Shown here in pieces: positions 18,873 to 28,478 of a DNA stretch of 64,000 bases (position 1 is the stretch's first letter; each line of letters starts with the position of its first letter). Where the stretch lies: positions 496,001 through 560,000 of the forward strand of contig NZ_RKRF01000007.1 of assembly GCF_003843875.1 (NCBI RefSeq), written 5' to 3'. The notes beneath the pieces were generated by a model. The model made no database searches and was not told where the DNA came from. It saw only the letters and a program-made list of their open reading frames with translations. The DNA is from Aquisalibacillus elongatus. Lineage in GTDB: Bacteria > Bacillota > Bacilli > Bacillales > Alkalibacillaceae. The position numbers and the translations under genes were made by a program.

Positions 18873-19613
18873 TTGAAATATTGGATTTCAGCATTGGTTT
18901 TAGTCCTTATGGCATCGTTTCAAGCCTCAGCAGAAGAACTCGTATTTGAACCGGTTTCTTCTGGGAACTTTGCCATTTTGCATTTAAATGATGAAGAGGT
19001 TTTTTTAATTAACACAGGAAGCCCTAATAGTCAGGGTGAAGTCTTACGTTATTTAAATAAAGTCGAAGACAAACATATTAAAGGTATCTTAATTACACAA
19101 CAGACCGCTAATAACTGTGGTAATCTTTCCGAAATTGTTAATCGATATAAAATCGATAATATTTATATGGCAAAACATGATAACTCAACGTGTGAAATAC
19201 CACAGTCAATGAAGAAGTATACTTACCAGCTGACAAAGAATGATCGTATGGCTATTAGTTCTAAATACTATATTGAGTTCATTTTCGGTGAAGACAGCGA
19301 AACAGGAAATTTTGCCATATCTAACGGAGAATTTAGTTGTTTTTGGTATGAAAACCATATCGAAATACAAAATTGGGACCATAAAGTCCAAATTTTATAT
19401 TTACCAGACCAACCATCTTATGCTCATTTGACGGAACAGGAGTTAATTAAATTAGACCCAGAAGTTGCTATTATTAATCAAAGGCAGAATATTAAATCTT
19501 TAATCGAATTATTTCAAAAGCAATGGGTTGATATTTATACGTTAAAACGTGGAGCATCTGCTCATATATCCATTGTTCAGAATGATTATGATTTTTATTT
19601 AAAAAAAGATTAA
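18873..19613 (+). CDS. secreted protein with degenerate metallo-beta-lactamase-like fold
   Basis: About 246 residues with a clear signal peptide (MKYWISALVLVLMASFQASA, cleavage after ~20). The mature part looks like the metallo-beta-lactamase fold related to ComEC C-terminal domains: FLINTGSPNSQGEVLRYLN, GILITQQTANNCGN, YLPDQPS. The canonical HxHxDH metal motif after the ILITQ strand is replaced by QTANNCGN, so metal catalysis is doubtful. It lies between dinG and ypmB, where B. subtilis has the short ypmA. Start could also be GTG 18864; the ribosome site (AGGTGAAGG) fits TTG 18873 better. Fold assignment is inference. Confidence 0.6.
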   Translation: MKYWISALVLVLMASFQASAEELVFEPVSSGNFAILHLNDEEVFLINTGSPNSQGEVLRYLNKVEDKHIKGILITQQTANNCGNLSEIVNRYKIDNIYMAKHDNSTCEIPQSMKKYTYQLTKNDRMAISSKYYIEFIFGEDSETGNFAISNGEFSCFWYENHIEIQNWDHKVQILYLPDQPSYAHLTEQELIKLDPEVAIINQRQNIKSLIELFQKQWVDIYTLKRGASAHISIVQNDYDFYLKKD

Positions 19614-19653
19614 CGATTATTCATTCTAATACTAACAATTGCATGCCATTCCT

Positions 19654-19662
19654 TGTTATAAT
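19654..19662 (+). promoter_or_regulatory. extended -10 promoter before ypmB
   Basis: TGTTATAAT, a TGn-TATAAT extended -10. No good -35 lies at the proper distance, which is acceptable for this promoter class. Confidence 0.4.
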
Positions 19663-19720
19663 AATAAGGTGGATTACGATGACATAGAGGATGAATACGT
19701 TGCAATTACTTGGCGGAACT

Positions 19721-20218
19721 ATGAGAAAAGTATTACTAATTTGCCTAACTATACTAATAGCAATAGCTATTATAGGATTATTCACATTTTTAATTATTTA
19801 TAATGGAATTCAAAATGATATGTCCGAGATGGAAGAAAGGTCAATTAATCAGGCAAAATCTAACTCACCGATTGAAACGGTTGAAGGCGTTAGACAATTT
19901 AATGGCCAATCTTCTTATATCGTTGTGACAGGACAAAATGAAAACGAAAAGCTATTACATGCGTTTATACCAGATTCTAATGACGAAGAATTAGAAGTTG
20001 AGTGGGTAGAAGCAGAAGAAGGCTTAACGGAAGAAGAGATGTTAACCGAGTGGCGTAATAATTGTAGTCAATGTGATTTGATGAGTATTACGCCTGGAAT
20101 TATGAATAGCCGTTATGTCTGGGAAATCATTTACGAAGAAAATAACCGTATTTATTTTCAAACATATCGATTTATTAACGGTGAAATTTACGATTCGATT
20201 TCTTTTAATAAGGATTAA
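19721..20218 (+). CDS. ypmB: YpmB family membrane-anchored protein (DUF5590)
   Basis: 165-residue protein with an N-terminal membrane anchor (about 5-28 after MRK) and an acidic extracytoplasmic domain containing a PepSY-like strand pattern (RYVWEIIYEENNRIYFQTYRF). Two cysteines (NCSQC) could form a disulfide outside the cell. Order ypmB-aspB-asnS matches B. subtilis. ATG 19721 gives the expected MRK start; upstream in-frame ATG 19691 has its AGAGG too close. Role unknown to me. Confidence 0.78.
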   Translation: MRKVLLICLTILIAIAIIGLFTFLIIYNGIQNDMSEMEERSINQAKSNSPIETVEGVRQFNGQSSYIVVTGQNENEKLLHAFIPDSNDEELEVEWVEAEEGLTEEEMLTEWRNNCSQCDLMSITPGIMNSRYVWEIIYEENNRIYFQTYRFINGEIYDSISFNKD

Positions 20219-20241
20219 TTGAAGGAGGAGTAAGGTTACAT

Positions 20242-21426
20242 ATGAGTTTAGCCAAACGAGTACAATCATTAACACCATCCAGTACATTAGCTATAACCTC
20301 TAAAGCCAAAGCATTAAAAGCTGACGGGCATGATGTGATCGGATTAGGTGCAGGTGAACCTGATTTTAATACACCAAAGTATATCTTAGAAGCTGCCAAA
20401 ACAGCGATGGATGAAGGGAAAACTAAGTATACACCTGCTGGAGGTTTAGTTGAGTTAAAAGATGCGATTATTGAAAAATTCAAACATGATCAAAATTTAG
20501 ATTTCAACCGTGATGAAGTCATTGTCACTACAGGTGCTAAACATGCGTTATATACGCTATTTCAAGTCCTTTTAAATAAAGATGATGAAGTGATTATCCC
20601 GATCCCATATTGGGTTAGTTATCCTGAACAAGTTAAGTTATCAGAAGGTGTGCCAGTCTATATTAAAGCTCAGGAAAGCAATCAATTTAAGATTACACCT
20701 GAACAACTAGAGGCCTCTATTACTGATCGAACGAAAGCATTTGTCATTAATTCACCAAGTAATCCAACAGGTGTTTTATATAGTGAGGAAGAGTTAAGAG
20801 CATTAGGAGAAGTGGCAGTAAAACATAATATATGGATTGTATCAGATGAAATCTATGAAAAGTTAATTTATGGTGGGAAGCAACACCAGTCCATTGCAGC
20901 GTCAACAAAAGAAATTAAAGATAAGACGATTATTATAAATGGGGTTAGTAAATCTCATTCTATGACAGGTTGGCGAATCGGCTATGCCGCTGGGAACTCA
21001 GAGGTTATTAAAGCGATGTCTAATTTAGTGTCTCATGCCACTTCTAATCCAACATCTATTGCACAGCATGCTGCAATAGCCGCTTATACTCATGGTGAAG
21101 AAGAAATTGAGCGAATGAATAAAGCTTTTGAAGAACGGCTTCATAAACTATATAATTGGATTGTAGAAATTCCAAACGTTACATGCGTTAAACCAGATGG
21201 CGCTTTCTATTTATTTCCGAATGTGAAACAAGTCGTGGAGAACTCTCCATTTAAAACGACTGATGAATGGGTAGCTAAGCTACTTGAAGAAGAGAAAGTA
21301 GCACTTGTACCTGGTTCTGGTTTTGGAGCAGAAGATAATATTAGATTGTCATATGCGAATTCACTAGATCAATTAGAGGAAGCGGCTAAGCGGATTAAAA
21401 AATTTGTTGAAACGCATACGAAATAA
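20242..21426 (+). CDS. aspB: aspartate aminotransferase
   Basis: PLP enzyme interconverting aspartate/2-oxoglutarate and oxaloacetate/glutamate. 394 residues, class I aminotransferase: LGAGEPDFNTP, TPAGG, PSNPTGVLY, SDEIYEKLIY, the PLP-Lys237 in NGVSKSHSMTGWR, and a C-terminal substrate-binding Arg in IRLSYANS. GGAGGAG lies upstream of ATG 20242. It precedes asnS by 18 bases, an obvious pairing (aspartate supply and asparaginyl-tRNA). Confidence 0.95.
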   Translation: MSLAKRVQSLTPSSTLAITSKAKALKADGHDVIGLGAGEPDFNTPKYILEAAKTAMDEGKTKYTPAGGLVELKDAIIEKFKHDQNLDFNRDEVIVTTGAKHALYTLFQVLLNKDDEVIIPIPYWVSYPEQVKLSEGVPVYIKAQESNQFKITPEQLEASITDRTKAFVINSPSNPTGVLYSEEELRALGEVAVKHNIWIVSDEIYEKLIYGGKQHQSIAASTKEIKDKTIIINGVSKSHSMTGWRIGYAAGNSEVIKAMSNLVSHATSNPTSIAQHAAIAAYTHGEEEIERMNKAFEERLHKLYNWIVEIPNVTCVKPDGAFYLFPNVKQVVENSPFKTTDEWVAKLLEEEKVALVPGSGFGAEDNIRLSYANSLDQLEEAAKRIKKFVETHTK

Positions 21427-21444
21427 TTGAAGGAGGAGACAAAG

Positions 21445-22737
21445 TTGAAAACCACGATCGATCAAGTTAAGAACCATCTAGATGAAACCGTGACAATTGG
21501 ATCATGGTTACACAATAAACGCTCAAGTGGTAAAATTGCATTTTTACAACTAAGAGATGGAACAGGATTTATTCAAGGTGTCGTACCTAAATCAGCTGTA
21601 TCTGAAGAGGTTTTTGAATTATCTAAAACACTAACTCAAGAAACATCTTTATATGTAACAGGAAAAGTAGTAGAAGATAGTAGAAGTCCATTAGGGTATG
21701 AATTACAGGTGACAGATGTCGAGGTAATTCAAGAAGCTGAAGATTATCCTATTACACCAAAAGAACACGGAACAGAGTTTTTAATGGACCATCGCCACTT
21801 ATGGTTACGTTCTAAAAAGCAACATGCTATTATGAAGGTACGTAATGAAATTATTCGCTCTACATATGAATTCTTTAATCAAGAAGGGTTCGTAAAAGTA
21901 GACCCACCAATTTTAACAGGAGCTTCAGCAGAAGGAACAACAGAGTTATTTCATACAAAATACTTCGATGAAGATGCTTATTTATCTCAGAGCGGTCAGT
22001 TATATATGGAAGCTGCCGCAATGGCACTTGGACGAGTCTTCTCATTTGGCCCTACGTTTAGAGCAGAAAAATCCAAAACACGCCGTCATTTAATTGAGTT
22101 CTGGATGATTGAACCTGAGATGGCTTTTATGGACCATGATGATAGTTTACAAATGCAAGAAGAGTATGTCTCTCATGTCGTTCAATCTGTTTTACAAAAC
22201 TGTAAACTTGAGCTAGAAACGTTAGAACGCGATACGTCTAAACTAGAAAATATTAAGGCACCGTTCCCAAGAATCACATATGATGATGCGATTCAATTCC
22301 TTAAAGACCAAGGTTTTGATGATATTGATTGGGGAGACGATTTCGGTGCTCCACATGAAACTGCTATTGCGGAAGCTTATGATAAGCCAGTCTTTATTAC
22401 GCATTTCCCTGTTGAGATTAAAGCGTTCTATATGAAACCAGATCCTGATAATCCAAATGTGGCTTTATGTGCTGATTTAATTGCACCTGAAGGCTACGGA
22501 GAAATCATTGGTGGTTCTGAGCGTATTGATGATTTCGAATTAATGAAACAACGTTATCAAGAGCATGAATTAGATGGACCTGCTTATGAATGGTACTTAC
22601 AATTAAGAAAATACGGTAGTGTACCACATTCTGGCTTTGGTTTAGGGCTCGAGCGTACAGTTGCATGGATTGCGGGTATTGAGCATATTCGTGAAACAAT
22701 ACCATTCCCAAGACTATTAAACCGTTTATATCCATAA
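21445..22737 (+). CDS. asnS: asparaginyl-tRNA synthetase
   Basis: Class II aminoacyl-tRNA synthetase charging tRNA-Asn. 430 residues: N-terminal OB anticodon-binding domain (about 1-115), then motif 2 ([19 protein letters not shown] in two parts) and motif 3 ([12 protein letters not shown]). TTG 21445 has AAGGAGGAG (21430-21438) six bases upstream; an in-frame TTG at 21427 precedes that site. No T-box leader is present in the 18-bp gap, so it should be transcribed with aspB. Confidence 0.95.
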   Translation: MKTTIDQVKNHLDETVTIGSWLHNKRSSGKIAFLQLRDGTGFIQGVVPKSAVSEEVFELSKTLTQETSLYVTGKVVEDSRSPLGYELQVTDVEVIQEAEDYPITPKEHGTEFLMDHRHLWLRSKKQHAIMKVRNEIIRSTYEFFNQEGFVKVDPPILTGASAEGTTELFHTKYFDEDAYLSQSGQLYMEAAAMALGRVFSFGPTFRAEKSKTRRHLIEFWMIEPEMAFMDHDDSLQMQEEYVSHVVQSVLQNCKLELETLERDTSKLENIKAPFPRITYDDAIQFLKDQGFDDIDWGDDFGAPHETAIAEAYDKPVFITHFPVEIKAFYMKPDPDNPNVALCADLIAPEGYGEIIGGSERIDDFELMKQRYQEHELDGPAYEWYLQLRKYGSVPHSGFGLGLERTVAWIAGIEHIRETIPFPRLLNRLYP

Positions 22738-22746
22738 GGAGATTAG

Positions 22747-22777
22747 AGGATGACTCAAGTCGAGTCATCCTTTCTAT
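22747..22777 (+). terminator. terminator after asnS
   Basis: 10-bp perfect stem AGGATGACTC (22747-22756) / GAGTCATCCT (22762-22771) with tail TTCTATT, nine bases after the asnS stop. Confidence 0.7.
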
Positions 22778-22800
22778 TAGAAGATAAAGGTGGGTAAACA

Positions 22801-23475
22801 TTGAACTTACCATTTTCGTACCAAAGATTATTAATGGAACAAATGAATATTCCTTCTTTATTGATTAAAGATTATCAAAATCTAAATCTTTCAGAAGTTG
22901 ATTTAATGGTTGTTTTACAATTAGTTAGATTACAATCAACAGGAGAACTTTTGCCTTCATTTGATGAAATTGCAAAATATATGTCTATAAATTCTAATGA
23001 TGTTTCAAATGTCTTAAAAAAGCTTAGGAATCAAGGATTGCTCAAAATTGATCAATTCGAGGATTCACAGTCTGTTGTACAGGAATGGTACTCGATCACG
23101 CCATTAATCGAAAAATTATATGATGTAGATGAACAAGAGGAGCAATTAAAAGATGAAGAGGGGAAACTATTTCGTTTGTTTGAGCAAGAATTCGCTAGAG
23201 CGCTTTCTCCAATTGAAATTGAAACCATCAGCTATTGGTTAGATGAAGACCAATTCAAACCAGCGCTTATTAAAGCTGCTTTACGAGAAGCCGTTTTAAT
23301 GGGTAAATTAAATTTTAGATATATTGATCGAATATTAAATGAATGGAAAAAACGTGGTATTAAAAGTGTTAAAGAAGCTAAGGCTCAAAGTCAACATCAA
23401 ACTCAATCACAACAGAAATCAGCACCTAAAGAAAATAGAGATACTTCTGTTTATTACAATTGGTTGGAGGAATGA
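22801..23475 (+). CDS. dnaD: replication initiation protein DnaD
   Basis: Primosomal protein that helps load the replicative helicase at oriC and at restart sites. 224 residues: an N-terminal winged-helix oligomerisation domain (MSINSNDVSNVLKKLRNQGLL), an acidic linker, the DnaD C-terminal domain (LFEQEFARALSPIEIETISYW, then RYIDRILNEWKKRGI) and a Gln-rich tail. TTG 22801 follows AAAGGTGGG. The dnaD-nth order is conserved; ypoC, next in B. subtilis, is missing here. Confidence 0.92.
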   Translation: MNLPFSYQRLLMEQMNIPSLLIKDYQNLNLSEVDLMVVLQLVRLQSTGELLPSFDEIAKYMSINSNDVSNVLKKLRNQGLLKIDQFEDSQSVVQEWYSITPLIEKLYDVDEQEEQLKDEEGKLFRLFEQEFARALSPIEIETISYWLDEDQFKPALIKAALREAVLMGKLNFRYIDRILNEWKKRGIKSVKEAKAQSQHQTQSQQKSAPKENRDTSVYYNWLEE

Positions 23476-23491
23476 AGTGGGGGAATAGCAT

Positions 23492-24142
23492 ATGTTAAAT
23501 AAAAAAGGTGTTAGACAAGTATTGGATACGTTAGAAGAAATGTTTCCAGACGCCAAATGTGAATTAACTCATTCTAATGAATTTGAACTATTAGTTGCTG
23601 TTATTTTATCTGCTCAAGCAACAGACGCTTTAGTTAATAAAGTAACACCCGACCTATTCGAAAAATATCACACACCTGAAGATTATTTAGCAGTATCACT
23701 TGAGGAGTTACAACAAGATATTCGTAGAATTGGACTTTATCGTAATAAAGCTAAAAATATTAGAAAAATGTCAGCTGACCTAGTCGAAAAATACGATGGC
23801 AAAGTACCATCAAGTTATGACGAGCTGATTAACTTAGCGGGAGTCGGTCGTAAAACGGCTAATGTTGTGATGTCTGTAGCATTTGATGAACCAGCCATTG
23901 CCGTGGATACGCACGTTGAACGTGTTTCTAAACGATTAGGAATTTGTCGATGGAAGGATTCAGTTTTAGAAGTCGAAAAAACATTAATGAGAAAAATTCC
24001 GGAAGAAGAGTGGAGTGATACTCATCACCGAATGATTTTCTTTGGAAGATATCATTGTAAAGCGAAAACACCAAACTGTCCTGAATGCCCATTATTAGAA
24101 ATTTGTAGAGAAGGACAAAAACGCATGAAAAAACGAGGCTGA
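23492..24142 (+). CDS. nth: endonuclease III (DNA glycosylase / AP lyase)
   Basis: Removes oxidised pyrimidines and nicks at abasic sites. 216 residues with the helix-hairpin-helix LAGVGRKTANVV (catalytic Lys in GRKTA), catalytic Asp in AVDTHVERVSKRLG and the 4Fe-4S cysteine set C-x6-C-x2-C-x5-C (CKAKTPNC...CPLLEIC). The stop codon is inside the bidirectional terminator at 24129. Confidence 0.95.
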   Translation: MLNKKGVRQVLDTLEEMFPDAKCELTHSNEFELLVAVILSAQATDALVNKVTPDLFEKYHTPEDYLAVSLEELQQDIRRIGLYRNKAKNIRKMSADLVEKYDGKVPSSYDELINLAGVGRKTANVVMSVAFDEPAIAVDTHVERVSKRLGICRWKDSVLEVEKTLMRKIPEEEWSDTHHRMIFFGRYHCKAKTPNCPECPLLEICREGQKRMKKRG

Positions 24143-24162
24143 ACCATCAGCCTCGTTTTTTA
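24129..24162. terminator. bidirectional terminator between nth and ponA
   Basis: AAACGAGGCTG (24131-24141) / CAGCCTCGTTT (24148-24158) with A-run on the left and T-run on the right, so it can serve both convergent genes. The nth stop is inside the left arm. Confidence 0.85.
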
Positions 24163-24166
24163 TTAG

Positions 24167-26722
24167 TTATTCATCTTCTTCGATTGGATCTGGATCTACA
24201 ACTTCTTCGTCACCGGTATTGTCATCTTCTTCTTCATCGCCAGATTCTTCTTCGTCCTCATCTTCGTTGTCACCATTTGAACCTTCATCATTTCCACCTT
24301 CATCAGGATTTCCTTCGTCATCACCGCCAGAACCATCTTCATTTTCATCTTCTTCATTTTGTTCCTCTTCGTCATCACCGAAGAACTCATCCCAGAAATC
24401 AGAATCTTCATCAGGGGTTTCAACGGATGTTTCTGCTGGTTCAGATTGATTATCTGAATCATCTGGGTCAACAGCTGTGACTTCAAAAGTATATTCTGAA
24501 CCTGGTGTGATTTGGTCAAAGGTTATTTGAGTTTCTTCAACCGTTCCAACTGGCTGCATATCACTACCATCAACTGAGACACGAATTTGATAAGCGATAC
24601 CCTCATCTTGATTTGGGTGACTCCAAGATACATCAATGACATTATTATCTTCATCGTATTCAGCTGATAAGTTTGTAACAGGATCCAACTGATCATATTC
24701 TTCTGATACTTCAGAAGGTTGAGTGCCATCTACAAACAATTCAGTGATAATTTCATTCTCTGGTGTGTAATCGCTTGGTAGCTTAGCTGGCCAAGTTCCT
24801 TCTTCTATTTCTTCTTCAACGACTGAACTAGGCATTTCGAAGTCTGATGTTTCTACGCCTTCGGACATTTTAAGGATCATGTTACTAAAAACTTGCTTTG
24901 GAATTTGTCTATTTTCCCAACTTAGTTCAGCAGGGCTTGGATAACCAGTCCAGGTAGAAATTGTATAATTGGTTGTGTAACCTACAAACCAAGAATCTTT
25001 TACATCATCAGTCGTACCTGTTTTACCTGCAACAGGAAGGTTACCAACATTCATGTTTGATGCTGATCCATCCGGTTGTCTTATCACATCTTTTAAGACA
25101 TCGGTAATCATATAAGCTGTATAATCTTCCATTGCAATGTTTGATTCTGGTTCAATTTCAATGACTTCTTGTTTTTCTGGGTATTCAATCTTTGTGACGG
25201 CATGTGGTTCGTTATAAATACCACCGTTACCAAAGGCGGCATAAGCACCAGCCATCTCTAACGTATTATATTGATTGTGACCGCCAATTGCATCGGAATC
25301 ATATAATGTTTCTATATCTAACCCTAAACCTTTAACAAAATCTTTAATTGCATCTTCAGAGTTATTACTTCTAACCTCATCCATTGTTTTGAATGCAGGT
25401 ACGTTAATCGATTGGTATAACGCCTCACGCATAGACATCCAACCACGATACTGATCATCAAAGTTAGTTAATTTAGTGTTATCATTACCATAAGTGATTT
25501 CTTCATCTTCTAATTGATGATACGTGGACCATTGTTCGTATTCGATCGCAGGACCATAGTCAAATATTGGTTTAATCGTTGAGCCAGGCTGACGTCCATT
25601 TTTAAGAATTGCATAGTTATATCCACTCCATAAACCTTCTCTATTTCTTGAATCACCTAGAGCTAAAACTGCCCCAGTTTGGGTGTCAAGAACACTAACG
25701 CCAGTTTGGAGCTCTTCATCAGTAAAACTAATAGGACTTTCATCACTTAATAAATATTCTAAGTGTTCCTGAGCATCTCGATCTAATGTTGTATGAATAG
25801 TTAAACCAGCTGATAGGACATCAACTTCATCATCTAAATGTTCTTCAGTTTCCTTAAGCACCTGTTCAATAAAGGCTTCGTAAGGAAGAGTGGACTCATA
25901 ACTGTCCTGAATCATTTCCGTAACTTTAACTTCTTTAGCTTGATTTGCTTCTTCATCCGTAATTTTCCCTTGGTTAACCATAGCGTTTAATACAATATTC
26001 CGTCTTTGTTCAGCTAATTCCGGGTCGATATAAGGATTATAAGCATTCGGTCTTTGTGGAATGCCAGCTAATAAAGCGGCTTCAGGTAGCGTTAAGTCAT
26101 CTAAATTTTCTTTACCATAGAACGCCTCTGATGCCTTTTGAACACCGTATATGTCTTTACCGAATGCAATAATATTTAAATACATAGCTAATATTTCTTC
26201 TTTTTCATATTCTTGCTCGAGCTGAAAAGCTAAATACTGTTCCTGAACTTTTCGCTCAATACTTTTTTCACTTGTTAAGAAAGCATTTTTAACAACTTGT
26301 TGTGTTATAGTACTTGCGCCTTGTGCACCGAATCCATCTTTGATGTTAGCAAGTACAGCACCACCGATACGTCTTAAATCAATGCCGCTATGTTCATAGA
26401 ACCTAGCATCTTCAGTAGCTAAAATGGCATCTTCTAAAACTTGTGGCACTTCATCATACTCAATTAATTCACGCTTTTGAGCCCCAAGTTCTGTAACAAC
26501 TTCTCCGTCACGATCTAGAATCGTTGTAGAAAGTGGTACTTGAAGTTCTTCTGCATCTAACGGCGGGGCGTCTTTAACCATTGAGAAAACAACTCCACCG
26601 ATCATAAACATACCTATTAAACCAATAATACCTAAAACTATAAAAATCTTTTTCCAGTTTATTTTTTTATTTTTCTTTTTTGCTTGCTTTTTAGCCTTAC
26701 GACTATTTACGTTTTGACTCAT
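24167..26722 (-). CDS. ponA: class A penicillin-binding protein PBP1 with FN3 domain and acidic tail
   Basis: Bifunctional peptidoglycan synthase. From ATG 26722 (GGAGGAGAT upstream) it has 851 residues: a basic N-terminus, membrane anchor (~25-48), glycosyltransferase 51 domain with catalytic Glu104 in ATEDARFYEH, transpeptidase motifs SxxK (Ser381-Lys384 in PGSTIKP), SIN (438-440) and KTGT (567-570), a fibronectin type III domain (~681-768) and a C-terminal tail (771-851). In that tail 47 of 81 residues are Asp or Glu and none is Lys or Arg. The gene overlaps recU by 20 bp. The tail suits an outer surface in salty medium (inference). Confidence 0.95.
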   Translation of the reverse strand: MSQNVNSRKAKKQAKKKNKKINWKKIFIVLGIIGLIGMFMIGGVVFSMVKDAPPLDAEELQVPLSTTILDRDGEVVTELGAQKRELIEYDEVPQVLEDAILATEDARFYEHSGIDLRRIGGAVLANIKDGFGAQGASTITQQVVKNAFLTSEKSIERKVQEQYLAFQLEQEYEKEEILAMYLNIIAFGKDIYGVQKASEAFYGKENLDDLTLPEAALLAGIPQRPNAYNPYIDPELAEQRRNIVLNAMVNQGKITDEEANQAKEVKVTEMIQDSYESTLPYEAFIEQVLKETEEHLDDEVDVLSAGLTIHTTLDRDAQEHLEYLLSDESPISFTDEELQTGVSVLDTQTGAVLALGDSRNREGLWSGYNYAILKNGRQPGSTIKPIFDYGPAIEYEQWSTYHQLEDEEITYGNDNTKLTNFDDQYRGWMSMREALYQSINVPAFKTMDEVRSNNSEDAIKDFVKGLGLDIETLYDSDAIGGHNQYNTLEMAGAYAAFGNGGIYNEPHAVTKIEYPEKQEVIEIEPESNIAMEDYTAYMITDVLKDVIRQPDGSASNMNVGNLPVAGKTGTTDDVKDSWFVGYTTNYTISTWTGYPSPAELSWENRQIPKQVFSNMILKMSEGVETSDFEMPSSVVEEEIEEGTWPAKLPSDYTPENEIITELFVDGTQPSEVSEEYDQLDPVTNLSAEYDEDNNVIDVSWSHPNQDEGIAYQIRVSVDGSDMQPVGTVEETQITFDQITPGSEYTFEVTAVDPDDSDNQSEPAETSVETPDEDSDFWDEFFGDDEEEQNEEDENEDGSGGDDEGNPDEGGNDEGSNGDNEDEDEEESGDEEEDDNTGDEEVVDPDPIEEDE

Positions 26723-27326
26723 TATTATCTCCTCCATTGAAGTAGACAAGGTCAATAATATCTAGATAATTGACCTTAGCTTGAAGTGTAAAAGGAATTT
26801 TATAACCATGTTTGGTGATGTATTCATAAGGTATCGATTTTCTTTTACCCTCAAACTGCTTTTCCCAAACCTGAATAAATGGACGAATGGGAAGTAAAAA
26901 AGTTTCATTATGTTGTTTAAAACGAATGATAAAGAAACTAATCCCACCGTGTTCGTCAATTTGCTTCATATGTTTGACTTGGTGTTCGTGAATATTAGCA
27001 AAAGGTAGGGACGTTTTATTATTCGTTTGCTTTGCTTCAAAATCTATATAATATCCGCGATAAAGCCCGTTATAATCAGTCGTAGAAGGTTGTTGATAAT
27101 AAGCTTCTTTTATGACCGCTGCACTTCTTTTAGGGTAGTCAACTTGGACGACTTGTATTGGAATAGGCTTTTTATGAATGACTGCACGGTTTGTTTCTAA
27201 ATAAAACTTATTCGTTTCATTTAATTCCTTTTCGAGGGTCATTCCTCGATTTCCGAATTGAGTTGGTTGTTTATTAGTAGGTTGTTGTTTGTTAGATGTT
27301 TTCCTGCTCCCTTTAGGATAATTCAA
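26703..27326 (-). CDS. recU: Holliday junction resolvase RecU
   Basis: Cleaves Holliday junctions during recombinational repair and chromosome segregation. 207 residues; a basic, Gln-rich N-terminal arm, then NRGMTLEKELNETNKFY and the nuclease core YNGLYRGYYIDFEAKQT. Asp84, Glu97 and Lys99 sit four positions before the corresponding B. subtilis catalytic residues. TTG 27326 has GGGGAGGAAT upstream. recU-ponA operon, conserved order. Confidence 0.94.
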   Translation of the reverse strand: MNYPKGSRKTSNKQQPTNKQPTQFGNRGMTLEKELNETNKFYLETNRAVIHKKPIPIQVVQVDYPKRSAAVIKEAYYQQPSTTDYNGLYRGYYIDFEAKQTNNKTSLPFANIHEHQVKHMKQIDEHGGISFFIIRFKQHNETFLLPIRPFIQVWEKQFEGKRKSIPYEYITKHGYKIPFTLQAKVNYLDIIDLVYFNGGDNNESKRK

Positions 27327-27350
27327 TATTATTCCTCCCCTTATCTATAT

Positions 27351-27359
27351 ATTATATCA
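27351..27359 (-). promoter_or_regulatory. extended -10 promoter for recU-ponA
   Basis: On the minus strand TGATATAAT (TGn-TATAAT), about 25 bases before the recU start. No convincing -35. Confidence 0.4.
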
Positions 27360-27419
27360 AATTTTAACAATTATAGATTTGGATATACTATTACAAAATG
27401 ATTAAGAAAGGCTGACAAC

Positions 27420-28382
27420 ATGATCCCATTAATCGTTAATTATATAAAAGAGCAAACAAAAATACATAACCAGAATAATGTTACCCGAACAAAAGCTTAT
27501 CTTGATTTTTATGAGCGTTTTCCTGAGATTAAATGGTCATTTTTAGCGAGCTATGTATCCCGAAATGCTGGCTGGAATATGACAGATTTGCAAACAGACC
27601 CTTATGTCCAAATGTTAAGTGAAGATAAAAGGAAATCACTTTATCTTACTTATGAAAGTATTAATTGGTATATATTTCAGGATGCATACCCTCAACTGTT
27701 GATCTACCAATTATCAAAAGAGAGAAATACTCCTTTGTTTTTCTTATTAAAACACTTTTATGTATCACCATTTATCGAAAGTGAATGGTACCGTTTTTAT
27801 CGAGAAGATGATCAAAAAAGACTTCTTTATGCACAAATTATAAATGAACAAAACATAATCGAACTTCCTATTATGGAACATCAACCTTACCAAAGCAAAG
27901 TATTTAAATCATTACCCTTTAAAGGTCAAAACATGATTCATTATAATGCTGTACTTCTTCCAACAGAGGAGGGGAAGTTGTACGGACAATTTGTTTCCCA
28001 TTTTATGAGTATTAGTAAACGAATTTCCATTGGAAAGAAAATCTCAAACATATTATTTTATCCTTATTTATACCCATTGTTCCACTCATTTGCCAAAAAT
28101 GTTGATGTCACAGGTAGTCGAGAAGAATATGAACAGTTTTTAAACCAAGAGAAAATCCATTCACAGCCATTAACTGAACTGTATCGTGATACCAATCACC
28201 GGATAACGGATTACCGCATGGATTGGTCTTCCTATACTAAAATTAAAAAGAAATGGTATAAGGATGAAAAATTAGGTGACATACGACCAATTAACGATCA
28301 ATTTTATAAAAAACGGGAGTGGTTAAATCAGTTAGGCCATATGAAATCAACAATCAAACGAGAATCTGTCGAAAAAAGTTAA
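27420..28382 (+). CDS. yppC: DUF2515 family protein YppC
   Basis: 320-residue protein of the DUF2515/YppC family, located as in B. subtilis divergently from recU. Visible conserved blocks are NVTRTKAYLDFYERFPEIKW, SFLASYVSRNAGWNMTDL and HYNAVLLPTEEGKLYGQF (read as separate motifs). No signal peptide or known catalytic motif; rich in Tyr, Lys and Arg. AAAGG lies upstream of ATG 27420. Function unknown to me. Confidence 0.85.
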   Translation: MIPLIVNYIKEQTKIHNQNNVTRTKAYLDFYERFPEIKWSFLASYVSRNAGWNMTDLQTDPYVQMLSEDKRKSLYLTYESINWYIFQDAYPQLLIYQLSKERNTPLFFLLKHFYVSPFIESEWYRFYREDDQKRLLYAQIINEQNIIELPIMEHQPYQSKVFKSLPFKGQNMIHYNAVLLPTEEGKLYGQFVSHFMSISKRISIGKKISNILFYPYLYPLFHSFAKNVDVTGSREEYEQFLNQEKIHSQPLTELYRDTNHRITDYRMDWSSYTKIKKKWYKDEKLGDIRPINDQFYKKREWLNQLGHMKSTIKRESVEKS

Positions 28383-28478
28383 TTCGTTAGAACCTTTGTT
28401 GTATCCCTTCTTTGTTTGTCATATGTGAAGGATTTAGATATTAAATCCCTAATTGTATGAGCAAAGGAGGGGTGGGCT

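Noticed and set aside
24184-24729. Several long plus- and minus-strand ORFs rich in Ser, His/Leu or Met/Lys.
   Set aside because: They are frame shadows of the GAA/GAT-rich acidic tail and FN3 region of ponA and have no ribosome sites.
28431-28452. GGATTTA/TAAATCC hairpin after yppC as terminator.
   Set aside because: Stem is only seven A/T-rich pairs and no U-tract follows; support too weak.
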